From NCBI GenBank assembly GCA_017447445.1, contig JAFSNK010000011.1:1-52358 (forward strand): DNA of 52,358 nt. Direction: 5' to 3'. Every line of letters starts with the position of its first letter. The first letter of the stretch is position 1. The DNA comes from Clostridia bacterium. Lineage in GTDB: Bacteria > Bacillota > Clostridia > Oscillospirales > CAG-382. Made by a program: the position numbers and the translations under genes. Below the pieces are notes generated by a model. The model ran no database searches, was not told where the DNA came from, and saw only the letters and a list, made by a program, of their open reading frames with translations. Shown in pieces: positions 1-10,003 of this stretch.

Positions 1-34
1 AAAAAAAATCTTTACGCGGCGGATGAAAAAATAC

Positions 35-63
35 TTGTTTATTCAGTAATAATATGTTATAAT
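35..63 (+). promoter_or_regulatory. sigma-A promoter of the uvrB operon
   Basis: The -35 box TTGTTT (35-40) is followed by a 17-base spacer and a perfect -10 TATAAT (58-63). A TG one base upstream of the -10 makes it an extended -10. The uvrB ribosome binding site follows about 35 bases later. No LexA-type box (GAAC-N4-GTTC) is visible around it. Confidence 0.75.
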
Positions 64-110
64 ACTATAATAACCGATATAACCGATTCGCCGCGGAAGG
101 AGGGGGAGAA

Positions 111-2075
111 ATGGCGGACAGATTTATATTAAAAGCCGATTACGCGCCCACCGGCGACCAGCCGGAGGCGATAGAAGCGCTTGTTGAAGGCCTTCGCCGC
201 GGCGACAGGGACCAGACTCTTATCGGCGTCACCGGTTCGGGCAAGACCTTTACCATGGCGAACGTCATCGCCCGCGCCAACCGCCCCGCGCTCATCATCG
301 AGCCGAACAAGACGCTCGCGGCGCAGATCTGCTCCGAGATGAAGGCGCTTTTCCCCGAAAACGCGGTGGAGTTCTTCGTTTCCTACTACGATTACTATCA
401 GCCGGAGGCGTACGTTCCCGGCAAGGATATCTACATCGAAAAGGACGCCGCGATAAACAACGAGATCGACAAGCTGCGCCATTCCGCAACGAGCTCGCTG
501 TTCGAACGGCGGGACGTTATAATTGTCGCGTCGGTGAGCTGCATCTATTCGCTCGGCGACCCGCAGGAGTACGCCGCGCAGATACTTTCCATCCGCCGCG
601 GGGCGGTCTACCCGCGCGACGACATTATAAAACGGCTGGTGACTTTGCAGTACGCCCGCAGCGATCTCGGCTTCGAGCGCAACAATTTCCGCGTGCGCGG
701 CGACACGCTGGAGATTTTCCCCTCCAATACCGATACCGACGCGGTGCGCGTGGAGCTTTTCGGCGACGAGGTGGAGCGCATATCGCAGATAAACACCGTT
801 ACGGGCGAGATAGTCGCCGACCTTTCGCATATCGCTATCTACCCGGCGACGCACTATATGACGAACTCCGAAACGCGCAAAAAGGCGCTGGAGGAGATCA
901 TCCGCGAGCTTGACGAGCGCATCGCTTATTTCGAAAGCGAAAACAAGCTGCTGGAAGCGCAGCGCATCCGCGAACGCACGATGTTCGACGTGGAGCAGAT
1001 ACGCGAGATCGGCTTCTGTTCCGGCGTGGAGAACTATTCCCGCGTGCTTTCCGGCAGGGCTCCGGGCAGCGCGCCCTATACGCTTTTGGACTATTTCCCG
1101 AACGACTTCATCACCTTCCTCGACGAAAGCCACGTTATGGTGCCGCAGCTTCGCGGTATGGAGGCGGGCGACAGGATGCGCAAAAAGAACCTTATCGACT
1201 ACGGCTTCCGTCTGCCCTCGGCGTACGACAACCGCCCCCTGAAGTTCAGCGAGTTCGAGCAGAAGCGCGGACAGACTGTTTACGTTTCCGCCACGCCGAA
1301 GGAATACGAGCGCGGCATCTCCTCGCAGCTCGTGGAGCAGATCATCCGTCCGACCGGCCTGCTCGATCCGAAGGTGAGCGTCCGCTCGACCAAAGGGCAG
1401 ATCGACGACCTCGCGGGGGAGATCCGCGTCCGCGCCAAACGCGGCGAGAGGGTGCTCGTCACAACGCTCACACGGAAAATGGCGGAAGACCTTACCGAAT
1501 TCTTCGAGCTTTCGGGCATACGCAGCCGCTATCTGCACTACGATATCGACACCATAGAGCGTATGGACATCCTGCGCGGACTGCGCGCCGGGGAATTCGA
1601 CGTGCTCGTGGGGATCAACCTCCTGCGCGAGGGGCTGGACCTTCCGGAGGTCTCGCTCGTCGCCATACTCGACGCGGACAAGGAGGGCTTCCTGCGCAGC
1701 GAGATATCGCTGGTGCAGACTATCGGCCGCGCCGCCCGCAACGCCGGAGGCGAAGTAATAATGTACGCCGACACGGTTACCGGCTCGATGGAGCGCGCAA
1801 TTAAAGAGACCGAGCGCCGGCGCGGCATCCAGGACGCCTACAACAAGGCGCACGGGATCACGCCGAAGACGATAATAAAGGATATCGCGGCGCCGATATC
1901 CGTCACCGCAGCTGTCGATATTTCGGAATCGGAGCGCGGCGGAAAGGAAAAACTCACGCCCGAAAAGAAGCGCAAGATTATAGAAAAACTAACCGCCGAT
2001 ATGAAGCGCGCCGCGAAGGAGCTCGATTTCGAGACCGCGGCGGTGCTGAGAGACAGGATAAGAAGACTGATGTGA
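111..2075 (+). CDS. uvrB: excinuclease ABC subunit B (UvrB)
   Basis: Damage-verification helicase-like subunit of nucleotide excision repair. It receives DNA from UvrA2 and recruits UvrC for dual incision in the cytoplasm. At 654 residues it is normal length. The Walker A motif GVTGSGKT is at residues 39-46, the damage-probing beta-hairpin motif YDYYQPEAY at about 93-101, the Walker B DESH near 337, and a C-terminal UVR motif (about 620-654) that contacts UvrC closes the protein. The start ATG follows the strong Shine-Dalgarno run GGAAGGAGGGGG at 96-107. It is the first gene of an operon with an HD hydrolase, uvrA and two radical-SAM-related genes. uvrC is not in the window. Confidence 0.98.
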   Translation: MADRFILKADYAPTGDQPEAIEALVEGLRRGDRDQTLIGVTGSGKTFTMANVIARANRPALIIEPNKTLAAQICSEMKALFPENAVEFFVSYYDYYQPEAYVPGKDIYIEKDAAINNEIDKLRHSATSSLFERRDVIIVASVSCIYSLGDPQEYAAQILSIRRGAVYPRDDIIKRLVTLQYARSDLGFERNNFRVRGDTLEIFPSNTDTDAVRVELFGDEVERISQINTVTGEIVADLSHIAIYPATHYMTNSETRKKALEEIIRELDERIAYFESENKLLEAQRIRERTMFDVEQIREIGFCSGVENYSRVLSGRAPGSAPYTLLDYFPNDFITFLDESHVMVPQLRGMEAGDRMRKKNLIDYGFRLPSAYDNRPLKFSEFEQKRGQTVYVSATPKEYERGISSQLVEQIIRPTGLLDPKVSVRSTKGQIDDLAGEIRVRAKRGERVLVTTLTRKMAEDLTEFFELSGIRSRYLHYDIDTIERMDILRGLRAGEFDVLVGINLLREGLDLPEVSLVAILDADKEGFLRSEISLVQTIGRAARNAGGEVIMYADTVTGSMERAIKETERRRGIQDAYNKAHGITPKTIIKDIAAPISVTAAVDISESERGGKEKLTPEKKRKIIEKLTADMKRAAKELDFETAAVLRDRIRRLM

Positions 2076-2093
2076 GATCGGAAAGGAATCGCC

Positions 2094-2669
2094 ATGCAGC
2101 CGAAAGAATTGCTTGAAATACTTCACGTCGCCGAAAGACTTAAAAACACCTACCGCCACAATTGGACCTCCGAAGGGCGGCGCGAAAGCGTCGCGGAGCA
2201 CAGTTGGCGGCTTACGCTGTTCGCCTATTTCGTCTGCGGCGAGTTTCCGGAAGCGGACGGAAACAAACTTATAAAAATGTGCCTTATACACGATCTGGGC
2301 GAGGCGTTCACCGGAGATATACCTTCGTTCGAGAAGACGAAGGCGGACGAAGAGACCGAAAAGCGCAGACTTACCGAATGGGTGGAGTCGCTTCCGGAGC
2401 GTTATCGCGGGGAGATGCTCGCGCTCTACCGCGAAATGGAAGCGCGCGAGACTTTGGAGGCGAAGATATTCAAGGCGCTCGACAACATGGAGGCGGTCAT
2501 CCAGCACAACGAGGCGGATCTTTCGACCTGGATACCGATGGAATACGAACTTAATTTGACCTACGGCGCCGACAAGGCCGCCTTTTCGCCGTTCCTTTCC
2601 GCCCTGCGCGAAGAGGTAAAACGAGATACGGAAAAGAAGATCGAGGAGCAGGTATGTCCGACAAAATAA
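2094..2669 (+). CDS. HD-domain hydrolase, YfbR/HDDC2-like
   Basis: Predicted metal-dependent phosphohydrolase of the HD superfamily, closest in layout to 5'-deoxynucleotidases (YfbR/HDDC2 type), which remove phosphate from dNMPs. In its 191 residues the metal ligands are visible as the His of VAEHSW, the HD pair in [12 protein letters not shown] and a later Asp in KALDNMEA. It lies 18 bases after uvrB and its end overlaps the start of uvrA by 16 bases, so it is very probably co-transcribed with them. A nucleotide-pool role beside excision repair is an inference; the substrate cannot be read from the sequence. Confidence 0.85.
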   Translation: MQPKELLEILHVAERLKNTYRHNWTSEGRRESVAEHSWRLTLFAYFVCGEFPEADGNKLIKMCLIHDLGEAFTGDIPSFEKTKADEETEKRRLTEWVESLPERYRGEMLALYREMEARETLEAKIFKALDNMEAVIQHNEADLSTWIPMEYELNLTYGADKAAFSPFLSALREEVKRDTEKKIEEQVCPTK

Positions 2670-5461
2670 CCGTCCGCGGCGCGCGGGTACACAACTTAAA
2701 GAATATCGACGTTGAGATACCGAGGGATAAATTCGTAGTGTTCACCGGGCTTTCGGGCTCCGGCAAATCCTCGCTCGCGTTCGACACGCTCTATGCCGAG
2801 GGGCACAGGCGGTTCGTGGAATCGCTTTCTTCCTACGCGCGTATGTTCCTCGGTCAGCTCGACAAACCGGACGTCGACCAGATCGAGGGGCTTTCCCCCG
2901 CGATAGCCATCGACCAGAAGACCACCTCGCGCAATCCGCGCTCCACCGTCGGCACCACGACGGAGATCTACGACTATATGCGCCTGCTGTTCGCGCGGAT
3001 AGGCATACCCCACTGCCCGGTCTGCGGCGAAGTCATAGAGCAGCAGTCGGTAGACGAGATAGTCGAGCGCGTGTGCGAGCTGGACGAGGGAGTGCGCTTT
3101 ATGGTGCTCGCTCCGGTCGTCAGCGCCAAAAAAGGTATGCACGAAAAGGTTTTCGAGGACGCGCGCAAAAGCGGCTTCGTCCGCGCCCGCGTCGACGGGA
3201 GCATGTACGAGCTTTCCGAAACGATAGAGCTTGACAAAAACCTTAAACACGATATAGACATCGTCGTCGACCGCCTCGTTATGCGGCACGGGCAGATCGG
3301 TTCCCGCCTTGCCGAAAGCATCGAAACGGCTTCCAAGCTCGCGGACGGTATTGTTAAAATACTGCTCCCCGACGAGCGTTCCGACGATAACGAAATGACC
3401 TTTTCGCAGAACTACGCCTGCAAGACGCACGGCGTTTCGATAGGCGAGCTCACGCCCAGGATGTTCTCGTTCAACAACCCGGCGGGCGCCTGCGAGGCGT
3501 GCGGCGGTCTTGGCGAAAACAACGTCTTTTCGGAGGAAAAGCTTATCCCCGACCGTTCGCTTTCGCTGTTTTCCGGCGCGGTGGTCTGCAACGGGTTCAA
3601 AAGCGCCGAGCCGGGCGGCTATTTCGCCGACCTTATCAATTCGGTGGGCAGATACCACGGGTTCGACGTCCACACGCCGATAAAGGATTATTCCGAGGAA
3701 GCGTACAGCGTGCTTATGTACGGCAACAAGCGCAAACGCAAATCGGTCGCGGAGCCCTCTTTCAAGGGCATAATCGGAATGATCGAGCACCGCTATAAAA
3801 TGGGCGGCGGATATGAAATGCGCGAGTATTACGAGCAGTTCATGGATTACATCCCCTGCCCGGAATGCGGCGGCAGGCGTTTGAAGCACGAATCGCTTTC
3901 GGTAACCGTCGGCGGGCTGAACATTATGGAGATCTGCGATATGCCGGTGCTCGATTCGCGCCGCTTCTTCGCCTCGTTAAAGCTTTCGAAGACTCACGCC
4001 GCCATCGCGAAGGAGATACTGAAAGAGATCAACGCCCGCCTTTCCTTCCTCGAAAACGTCGGGCTCGGGTACCTCACGCTTTCCCGCAAGGCAAGCTCGC
4101 TTTCGGGCGGAGAGGCGCAGCGCATCCGGCTCGCCACGCAGATCGGTTCCTCGCTCGTCGGCGTTATGTACGTGCTGGACGAGCCGAGCATAGGTCTGCA
4201 CCAGCGCGACAACCGCAAGCTCATCGACACGCTTAAAAAGCTGCGCGACCTCGGCAACACCGTCCTTGTGGTGGAGCACGACGAGGAGACCATCGAATCC
4301 GCCGATTACGTTGTGGATATCGGCCCCGGCGCGGGCATCCACGGCGGGGAGCTGGTGTTCACCGGAACGCCGGCGGAGCTTAAAAAATGCGATTCCTCCG
4401 TTACCGGGCGCTACCTGGCGGGCAGGGAAAGCGTAGCCGTGCCGAAGAAGCGCCGCGCCGGGAACGGCAGGTTCATCACCGTCGTCGGCGCGCGGGAGAA
4501 CAACTTAAAAGATATCGACGTAACATTCCCTCTCGGGCGGTTCGTCTGCGTCACCGGCGTTTCCGGATCGGGCAAATCCTCGCTGGTAAACGCGGTGCTT
4601 TACAACACGCTCGCGCGCCGTCTGGGCAAATATTCGGTCATTCCCGGCAAACACCGCGAAATAATCGGCGCCGACGAGATCGACAAGGTCATACAGATCG
4701 ACCAGTCGCCCATCGGGCGCAACCCGCGCTCCAACCCCGCCACCTATATCGGACTGTTCAACGATATCCGCGCCGTGTTCGCCTCCACGCCGGAGGCAAA
4801 GGCGCGCGGCTACAGCGAGGGGCGCTTTTCGTTCAACGTAAAAGGCGGGCGCTGCGAGGCGTGCCGCGGCGACGGCACCCTTACCATCGAAATGCACTTC
4901 CTGCCGGACGTTTACGTCACCTGCGACGTCTGCAAGGGCAGGAGATACAACAAGGAAACGCTGGAGATAAAATACAAAAACAAATCCATTTACGACGTAT
5001 TGGAGATGACCTGCGAGGAAGGACGGGAGTTTTTCCAAAACTATCCCTCCATAAAGCGCAAGCTCGACACGATGTGCGACGTCGGGCTCGGATATATAAA
5101 GATCGGCCAGCCCTCCACCACGCTTTCGGGCGGGGAAGCGCAGCGCGTAAAGCTTGCCAACGAGCTCGCCCGCCGCGCCACCGGAAAAACGCTTTACGTC
5201 CTCGACGAGCCGACTACCGGCCTGCACACCGACGACGTGAACAAGCTGGTCTCGGTGCTGCAGAAGCTTGTCGACGCCGGAAACACCGTGGTGGTGATAG
5301 AGCATAATCTCGATCTTATAAAGACCGCGGACTATATAATCGACCTCGGGCCCGACGGCGGCGACGCCGGAGGAAGGGTGATCGCGAAGGGCACGCCGGA
5401 GCAGGTCGCCGAATGTCCGGAAAGCTACACCGGATTCTATCTTAAGGAGAAATTGAAGTGA
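2654..5461 (+). CDS. uvrA: excinuclease ABC subunit A (UvrA)
   Basis: Damage-recognition ATPase of nucleotide excision repair, which dimerises and loads UvrB. It has two ABC ATPase modules: Walker A motifs GLSGSGKSS at about 32-40 and GVSGSGKSS near 635, and ABC signatures LSGGEAQR near 480 and 825. Zinc-binding cysteine pairs are visible (CPVC near 120, CEAC and CPEC in the first half, CEAC and CDVC in the second). The 935-residue length is typical of UvrA. The start overlaps the preceding HD gene by 16 bases, and the stop overlaps the GTG of the next gene by 4 bases, indicating translational coupling. Confidence 0.98.
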   Translation: MSDKITVRGARVHNLKNIDVEIPRDKFVVFTGLSGSGKSSLAFDTLYAEGHRRFVESLSSYARMFLGQLDKPDVDQIEGLSPAIAIDQKTTSRNPRSTVGTTTEIYDYMRLLFARIGIPHCPVCGEVIEQQSVDEIVERVCELDEGVRFMVLAPVVSAKKGMHEKVFEDARKSGFVRARVDGSMYELSETIELDKNLKHDIDIVVDRLVMRHGQIGSRLAESIETASKLADGIVKILLPDERSDDNEMTFSQNYACKTHGVSIGELTPRMFSFNNPAGACEACGGLGENNVFSEEKLIPDRSLSLFSGAVVCNGFKSAEPGGYFADLINSVGRYHGFDVHTPIKDYSEEAYSVLMYGNKRKRKSVAEPSFKGIIGMIEHRYKMGGGYEMREYYEQFMDYIPCPECGGRRLKHESLSVTVGGLNIMEICDMPVLDSRRFFASLKLSKTHAAIAKEILKEINARLSFLENVGLGYLTLSRKASSLSGGEAQRIRLATQIGSSLVGVMYVLDEPSIGLHQRDNRKLIDTLKKLRDLGNTVLVVEHDEETIESADYVVDIGPGAGIHGGELVFTGTPAELKKCDSSVTGRYLAGRESVAVPKKRRAGNGRFITVVGARENNLKDIDVTFPLGRFVCVTGVSGSGKSSLVNAVLYNTLARRLGKYSVIPGKHREIIGADEIDKVIQIDQSPIGRNPRSNPATYIGLFNDIRAVFASTPEAKARGYSEGRFSFNVKGGRCEACRGDGTLTIEMHFLPDVYVTCDVCKGRRYNKETLEIKYKNKSIYDVLEMTCEEGREFFQNYPSIKRKLDTMCDVGLGYIKIGQPSTTLSGGEAQRVKLANELARRATGKTLYVLDEPTTGLHTDDVNKLVSVLQKLVDAGNTVVVIEHNLDLIKTADYIIDLGPDGGDAGGRVIAKGTPEQVAECPESYTGFYLKEKLK

Positions 5462-7326
5462 AAGACTATTCCGAATACGCGGAGCTGCTCGCCAACGTCG
5501 AAAAGCCCGGGCGGTACGTCGGCGGGGAATACGCTTCCGAAATACCCGATCCGGCAAAAGCCGGGCTGCGCGTCTGCTTCTGCTTCCCGGACACCTACGA
5601 GATAGGTATGTCCAATCTGGGCGTGAAGATACTCGCCGACTGCTTCAACAAGACCGGCTTCGCCGTGTGCGAGCGCAGCTATATGCCCTGGCCGGATATG
5701 TGCGAACAGCTTGAAAAACACGGCGTTCCGCTTTACGCGCTCGAAAGCGGCGATCCCCTGCGCGATTTCGACGTCGCGGCGTTCACCCTGCAGTACGAGC
5801 TTTCGTATACCAACGTGCTCCAGATGCTTTCGCTGGGCGGGATACCGCTTACGACCGCGGAGCGCGCGGAAGGCGACCCGGTGGTCATCGCCGGGGGACC
5901 CTGCGCCTACAACCCCGAACCGCTGGCGGATTTTATAGATATCTTTTCGATCGGAGAGGGCGAGGAATCGCTCGTGGAGCTGGCAGAATATCTTTACGAA
6001 TGCAAAAAGAAAGGCGTCTCCCGCGCGGAAACGCTTTACGGCGCTTCGAAACTGCCGGGGTTCTACGTCCCGTCGCTTTACAAAGCCGAATACAACGCGG
6101 ACGGCACGCTCGCCTCGTTCGCGCCGCTGCGCGAAGGAGTCCCGGCTACGGTGGTCAAGCGCGTGATAACCGACCTCGACAAGGTCTCCTTCCCGCGGGA
6201 ATGCGCCGTGCCGTTTTTGGAAACGGTGCACGACAGAGTCATGCTGGAGGTGTTCCGCGGCTGTCTGCGCGGGTGCAGGTTCTGCCAGGCGGGGATGATC
6301 TACCGCCCCTACCGCGAAAAATCGCCGGAAACGCTTAACGCCGACGCAAAGGCGGCGATAGCTCACAGCGGATATTCCGAAATAGCGCTCACCTCGCTTT
6401 CGATAAGCGACTATTCGCGCCTGCCGCGGCTTATCGACGACCTGCTCGAATGGACCGACGGCAAAATGGTAAACCTTTCGCTGCCCTCGATGCGCATCGA
6501 CAGCTTTTACGAGGAACTGCTTAAAAAAGTCTCCTCGGTGCGCAAAAGCGGGCTGACCTTCGCGCCGGAGGCGGGCACTCAGCGCCTGCGCGACGTTATA
6601 AACAAAAACATCACGGAGGAAGAAATACTGCTCGCTTGCGAACGCTCCTTCGACGGCGGGCGGACGAGTCTTAAACTGTACTTCATGAACGGGCTCCCCA
6701 CCGAGACCGACGACGATATAAAAGGCATCGCCATGCTCGCGCAGAAGATAGTCGACCTCTACTATTCCAAAAAGCGGCAGGGCGGCGGCAGGGGAGTGAA
6801 CGTCACGGTGAGCGTTTCCTGCTTCGTGCCGAAGCCGTTCACGCCGTTCCAGTGGGTAAAGCAGGATACCATAGAGGAGCTCGAGCGCAAACAGCAGCTT
6901 CTTAAAGAATACATCCGCACGAACAAGATATCCTATAAATACCACGACGCGCGCGTCTCCCGCGTGGAGGCGGTTTTCGCCCGGGGGGACAGAAAGCTTT
7001 GCAAAGCCCTGGCGCTCGCGCATGAACGCGGTATGAAGCTCGACGGCTGGGACGAGTTCTTCGATTACGACGAATGGATGCGCGTCTTCGCCGAAAGCGG
7101 CGTCGACCCGGCGTTCTACGCCAACCGCGAATTCGGCAGGGACGAACTGCTGCCGTGGGATTTCATAGATATCGGCGTTACGAAACGGTTTATGAAAGAC
7201 GAATACGCCCGCGCCATGAACGGCGAAACGACTCCCGACTGCCGCACGGAATGTTCGGGATGCGGCGCGGCGAAGCTGGGCGGCGCGCACTGCGTCTGCC
7301 GCGAAAGGAGTGGCGGGAATGCCTGA
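5458..7326 (+). CDS. radical SAM protein, TIGR03960 family
   Basis: A 622-residue radical SAM enzyme. The N-terminal half (about 1-230) looks like a B12-binding-type alpha/beta domain. The radical SAM cluster motif CX3CX2C is seen in the run CLRGCRFC near residues 268-275. The C-terminal part ends in a Cys-rich stretch (CSGCGAAKLGG, then HCVC). The start is a GTG overlapping the uvrA stop by 4 bases, with AAGGAGAA upstream. This family is usually paired with, or fused to, a DUF2344 protein, and the next gene is exactly that partner. The reaction is not known to me. Elsewhere in Firmicutes the pair often precedes ribonuclease G and ribosomal protein L21/L27 genes; here it follows uvrA. Confidence 0.9.
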   Translation: MKDYSEYAELLANVEKPGRYVGGEYASEIPDPAKAGLRVCFCFPDTYEIGMSNLGVKILADCFNKTGFAVCERSYMPWPDMCEQLEKHGVPLYALESGDPLRDFDVAAFTLQYELSYTNVLQMLSLGGIPLTTAERAEGDPVVIAGGPCAYNPEPLADFIDIFSIGEGEESLVELAEYLYECKKKGVSRAETLYGASKLPGFYVPSLYKAEYNADGTLASFAPLREGVPATVVKRVITDLDKVSFPRECAVPFLETVHDRVMLEVFRGCLRGCRFCQAGMIYRPYREKSPETLNADAKAAIAHSGYSEIALTSLSISDYSRLPRLIDDLLEWTDGKMVNLSLPSMRIDSFYEELLKKVSSVRKSGLTFAPEAGTQRLRDVINKNITEEEILLACERSFDGGRTSLKLYFMNGLPTETDDDIKGIAMLAQKIVDLYYSKKRQGGGRGVNVTVSVSCFVPKPFTPFQWVKQDTIEELERKQQLLKEYIRTNKISYKYHDARVSRVEAVFARGDRKLCKALALAHERGMKLDGWDEFFDYDEWMRVFAESGVDPAFYANREFGRDELLPWDFIDIGVTKRFMKDEYARAMNGETTPDCRTECSGCGAAKLGGAHCVCRERSGGNA

Positions 7327-7930
7327 CGTAAGAGCATATTTTTCCAAGACCGGAAGACTTAAATACATATCCCATCTCGACCTGCAGCGCGCGATAGCGC
7401 GCCTGCTCGTGCGGTCGGGGCTCCCGATAGTATACACCGAGGGGTTCAACCCGCACCCGCGCCTGAATATCGCGCTGCCGCTTTCGGTATATCAGGAGGG
7501 CGAAAACGAGGCGTTCGATTTCCGTATCACGCGGGAGCTGCCGCCCGAAGAGATAATAAGCGCGCTCAACGCGAAGATGTTCCCCGGAAGCAGTATCTCC
7601 GCCGTCGAATACCTCAACGGCAAAAACGCCCCGAAAAGCGCGGTCTACCGTCTGGAAATGGAAACGGATATGGAGCCGGACGGGTTCAAACGCGCGCTCG
7701 CGGGGGAAATGAAGGTTCTGAAGCGCAGCAAATCCGGCGAAAAAGAGGTGGATATCGCCCCGATGATAAAGCTGATATCCGCCGAAAAGAGCGAAGGCGT
7801 GCTTACCGTCCGCGCGGAGCTGCCCGCCGCCGGAGGCGAAAACCTCAATCCCTCCTATATCCCCGCCTATTTCGGCGAAAGAGTCAAAACGACGCGCATC
7901 GTGCGCGAGAAAATAATATTTTGTAAATAA
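7319..7930 (+). CDS. DUF2344 / TIGR03936 radical-SAM-associated protein
   Basis: A 203-residue partner of the preceding radical SAM protein. The opening (VRAYFSKTG, then ISHLDLQRA and EGFNPHPR) is the recognisable core of the DUF2344 family. I chose the ATG at 7319 because the GAAAGGAG Shine-Dalgarno at 7302-7309 sits at the right distance; a GTG three codons earlier overlaps that site and is less likely. The gene overlaps the upstream stop by 8 bases. Its function is not established. Co-conservation suggests that the two act together, possibly on RNA or on a protein, but this is inference. Confidence 0.88.
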   Translation: MPDVRAYFSKTGRLKYISHLDLQRAIARLLVRSGLPIVYTEGFNPHPRLNIALPLSVYQEGENEAFDFRITRELPPEEIISALNAKMFPGSSISAVEYLNGKNAPKSAVYRLEMETDMEPDGFKRALAGEMKVLKRSKSGEKEVDIAPMIKLISAEKSEGVLTVRAELPAAGGENLNPSYIPAYFGERVKTTRIVREKIIFCK

Positions 7931-7933
7931 CTA

Positions 7934-7962
7934 TTGATATGGTATTATATCTATGATATAAT
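7934..7962 (+). promoter_or_regulatory. sigma-A promoter of the lipoprotein gene
   Basis: TTGATA (7934-7939), a 17-base spacer and TATAAT (7957-7962), with TG at 7954-7955 forming an extended -10. It lies in the AT-rich gap between the radical SAM operon and the lipoprotein gene, so the latter probably has its own transcript. Confidence 0.75.
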
Positions 7963-7985
7963 CATTTATTGAGGTGAAAATCCAA

Positions 7986-9251
7986 GTGATAAAAACGGCA
8001 AAAAGAGCCGTATCCGCGCTGGCGGCGCTCCTGCTGGCGGCGGCGTTCTGCTCCTGCGGGAAGGAGCCGGAGCCGGTCGCCGAAACGAGCGAATACCCGC
8101 CGCAGCTTACGGCGGAAGAAGCGAAAGCGCTTATAGAAGCCGATAAAACGGTTACCGACATATACGTCAACGGCGCGATAGTCGCGCAGAAGACCGCAAA
8201 AACCGTCCCCGCGAGCCCTTCGAGCGAGTATTCCGATTATTCAAAGCTGCAGGCGCTTGTCGGCGCGACCTATCTGCCCGAGGGCGGCACGCCGGAGTTC
8301 TTCCGGCAGTGGCCCGGCTACGGCGCCCCCGCGATCTCCGCGTCCGGCGGCAAAACCATGACGTTTTACCACGCCGGAAGCTCGTTTGCCGAATACGTCG
8401 ATACGGAAACGGTTTCGGTGGAGCGCACGGAGGAAGCGGACGTATGCGTTATAAACTGCAAAACGGCAAGCGGCCAGAAGGTTGCGCTTAAATGCCGTTT
8501 CAGCCGCGGAAGGTGGGTGCTTGAAAAGGGACTTATGCGCACCCTGCCGGAGGAAAGCGATTTCTGCACGCTCGGCTTCCCCTATTCCGGAATCGGATCG
8601 ATGAAGAGCTTTTCCGGCAGCATACTCGCCGTGGAGCTGTTTATTTCCGACAGCGAATTCACGTTCGACCTCGCCGCGGAAGAAAAATGCTCCGAAAACG
8701 TCGCCGCGGCGCTGGATTATCTGGCTTCTCGGGCGGAGGAGTACGGCGGCGCGCCGGAGATCACCGTTAAAAAGTTCTTTTTCGAGCATAACGGCAAGCT
8801 CACGGTACGCAATTACAACATAGACATAATGTTCGCATCCACCGTGCTGGAAAGCGTGGAAAAAACGCTTAAGGACAATTTCGATACCGACCGGTACGAC
8901 AACTATCTGGTGTTCATCTGCCTCGGCAAGGATATCGAGGTCCGCGCACAGCGCTACGAGCAGACCACCGAGTCCGTGATATTCTATCCCGAACGGGTTA
9001 TAATGACGCCCGAAAGCACGTCTTCGGAAATAACGCTCGCGGTGATGGAGCTGCTCGGCGCGTATCCGTTCGACGCGGACAACGGCGGCGTTTACCGCAC
9101 GGAGCTGTTCAGGCAGTATTTCCCGCGGGATATACTGCTCACCGGAGATATCGGGACCGGAACGGTCTCGCCGGTAACGGCGTTCCGCTGCGGGATGACG
9201 AACCGGCTCGCGCCGGTGCTGCGCGCTTTCTGGTACGAACAGCAGGAATAA
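7986..9251 (+). CDS. predicted lipoprotein of unknown function
   Basis: A secreted protein of about 421 residues that I do not recognise. The N-terminus is a lysine/arginine-led hydrophobic signal peptide (ALAALLLAAAF) ending in a Cys-Ser-Cys-Gly segment that fits a lipobox only loosely, so membrane anchoring through the second Cys is likely but not certain. No catalytic motif stands out in the remainder, which is mixed alpha/beta with many aromatic residues. The GTG at 7986 is preferred over the GTG at 7974 because the latter overlaps the only Shine-Dalgarno sequence (GAGGTG, 7971-7976). It has its own promoter and lies 32 bases upstream of pyrH. Confidence 0.7.
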   Translation: MIKTAKRAVSALAALLLAAAFCSCGKEPEPVAETSEYPPQLTAEEAKALIEADKTVTDIYVNGAIVAQKTAKTVPASPSSEYSDYSKLQALVGATYLPEGGTPEFFRQWPGYGAPAISASGGKTMTFYHAGSSFAEYVDTETVSVERTEEADVCVINCKTASGQKVALKCRFSRGRWVLEKGLMRTLPEESDFCTLGFPYSGIGSMKSFSGSILAVELFISDSEFTFDLAAEEKCSENVAAALDYLASRAEEYGGAPEITVKKFFFEHNGKLTVRNYNIDIMFASTVLESVEKTLKDNFDTDRYDNYLVFICLGKDIEVRAQRYEQTTESVIFYPERVIMTPESTSSEITLAVMELLGAYPFDADNGGVYRTELFRQYFPRDILLTGDIGTGTVSPVTAFRCGMTNRLAPVLRAFWYEQQE

Positions 9252-9283
9252 CCGGATCTATAAATAAAAGTGAGGACGCAGAA

Positions 9284-10000
9284 ATGGAAAACAGGTACAA
9301 ACGCATACTTCTTAAACTGTCCGGCGAGGCGCTCTCCGGCGAGGAGAACGGCTCGGTGCTTTCCGGCGCGATGCTTCGCACAGTCGCCGCCGAAATAGCA
9401 AAGCTCGCCTCGGCGGGGACTCAGGTCGCCGTCGTTATCGGCGCGGGCAACATCTGGCGCGGAGCCAGGCAAAAGGGGCTTAACGTCGACAGGGTGCGCG
9501 GCGACCATATGGGAATGCTCGCCACGCTTATAAACTCGCTGGCGATGCAGGATTACGTGCTTAAGACCGGCACCGAGGCGCGCGTTATGAGCGCGGTGCA
9601 GATACAGCAGTTCTGCGAGCCGTATTCCCAGTACAAGGCGATGGAATATCTCGAATCCGGCAAGGTGGTCATCCTCGCCTGCGGCGTGGGGTATCCCTAC
9701 TTCTCCACCGACACGGGCATGATGCTGCGCGCGGCGGAGCTTAAATGCGACGCGGTGCTTTCGGCAAAGAACGTCGACGGCGTTTACGACAAGGACCCGT
9801 GCAAATACCCCGACGCGAAGAAGTTCGACGAGCTCACCTATTCCAAAGTGCTTTCGCTCGGATTGAAAGCCATCGACGCGAGCGCCGCGGCGATCGGCGA
9901 GGAATGCGGAATACCCACCGTGCTGTTCTCGCTTGCGAAGCCGGAGAATATACTTCTTGCGGCGAACGGCGAAAAGATCGGCACCGTCCTGCATAATTAA
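9284..10000 (+). CDS. pyrH: UMP kinase
   Basis: Phosphorylates UMP to UDP with ATP in pyrimidine nucleotide synthesis; bacterial UMP kinases are cytoplasmic hexamers of the amino-acid kinase fold. The 238 residues match the family length. Motifs visible are KLSGEAL near the start (phosphate binding), GAGNIWRG, the DHMGMLAT segment, and the NVDGVYDKDP motif in the C-terminal half. It opens the classic Firmicutes cluster that continues with frr, uppS, cdsA, dxr and rseP. The usual upstream partners rpsB and tsf are not here, and a peptidase gene sits between pyrH and frr. Confidence 0.97.
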   Translation: MENRYKRILLKLSGEALSGEENGSVLSGAMLRTVAAEIAKLASAGTQVAVVIGAGNIWRGARQKGLNVDRVRGDHMGMLATLINSLAMQDYVLKTGTEARVMSAVQIQQFCEPYSQYKAMEYLESGKVVILACGVGYPYFSTDTGMMLRAAELKCDAVLSAKNVDGVYDKDPCKYPDAKKFDELTYSKVLSLGLKAIDASAAAIGEECGIPTVLFSLAKPENILLAANGEKIGTVLHN

Positions 10001-10003
10001 GTT

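Noticed and set aside
1..110. SOS (LexA) box in front of uvrB
   Set aside because: No GAAC-N4-GTTC or close variant was found; the repeat AACCGAT twice near 72-87 is not a LexA site.
129..1853. Long open frame on the minus strand opposite uvrB (574 codons)
   Set aside because: uvrB is certain on the plus strand; in GC-rich coding DNA the opposite frame is often open, and its translation resembles no protein and has no ribosome binding site.
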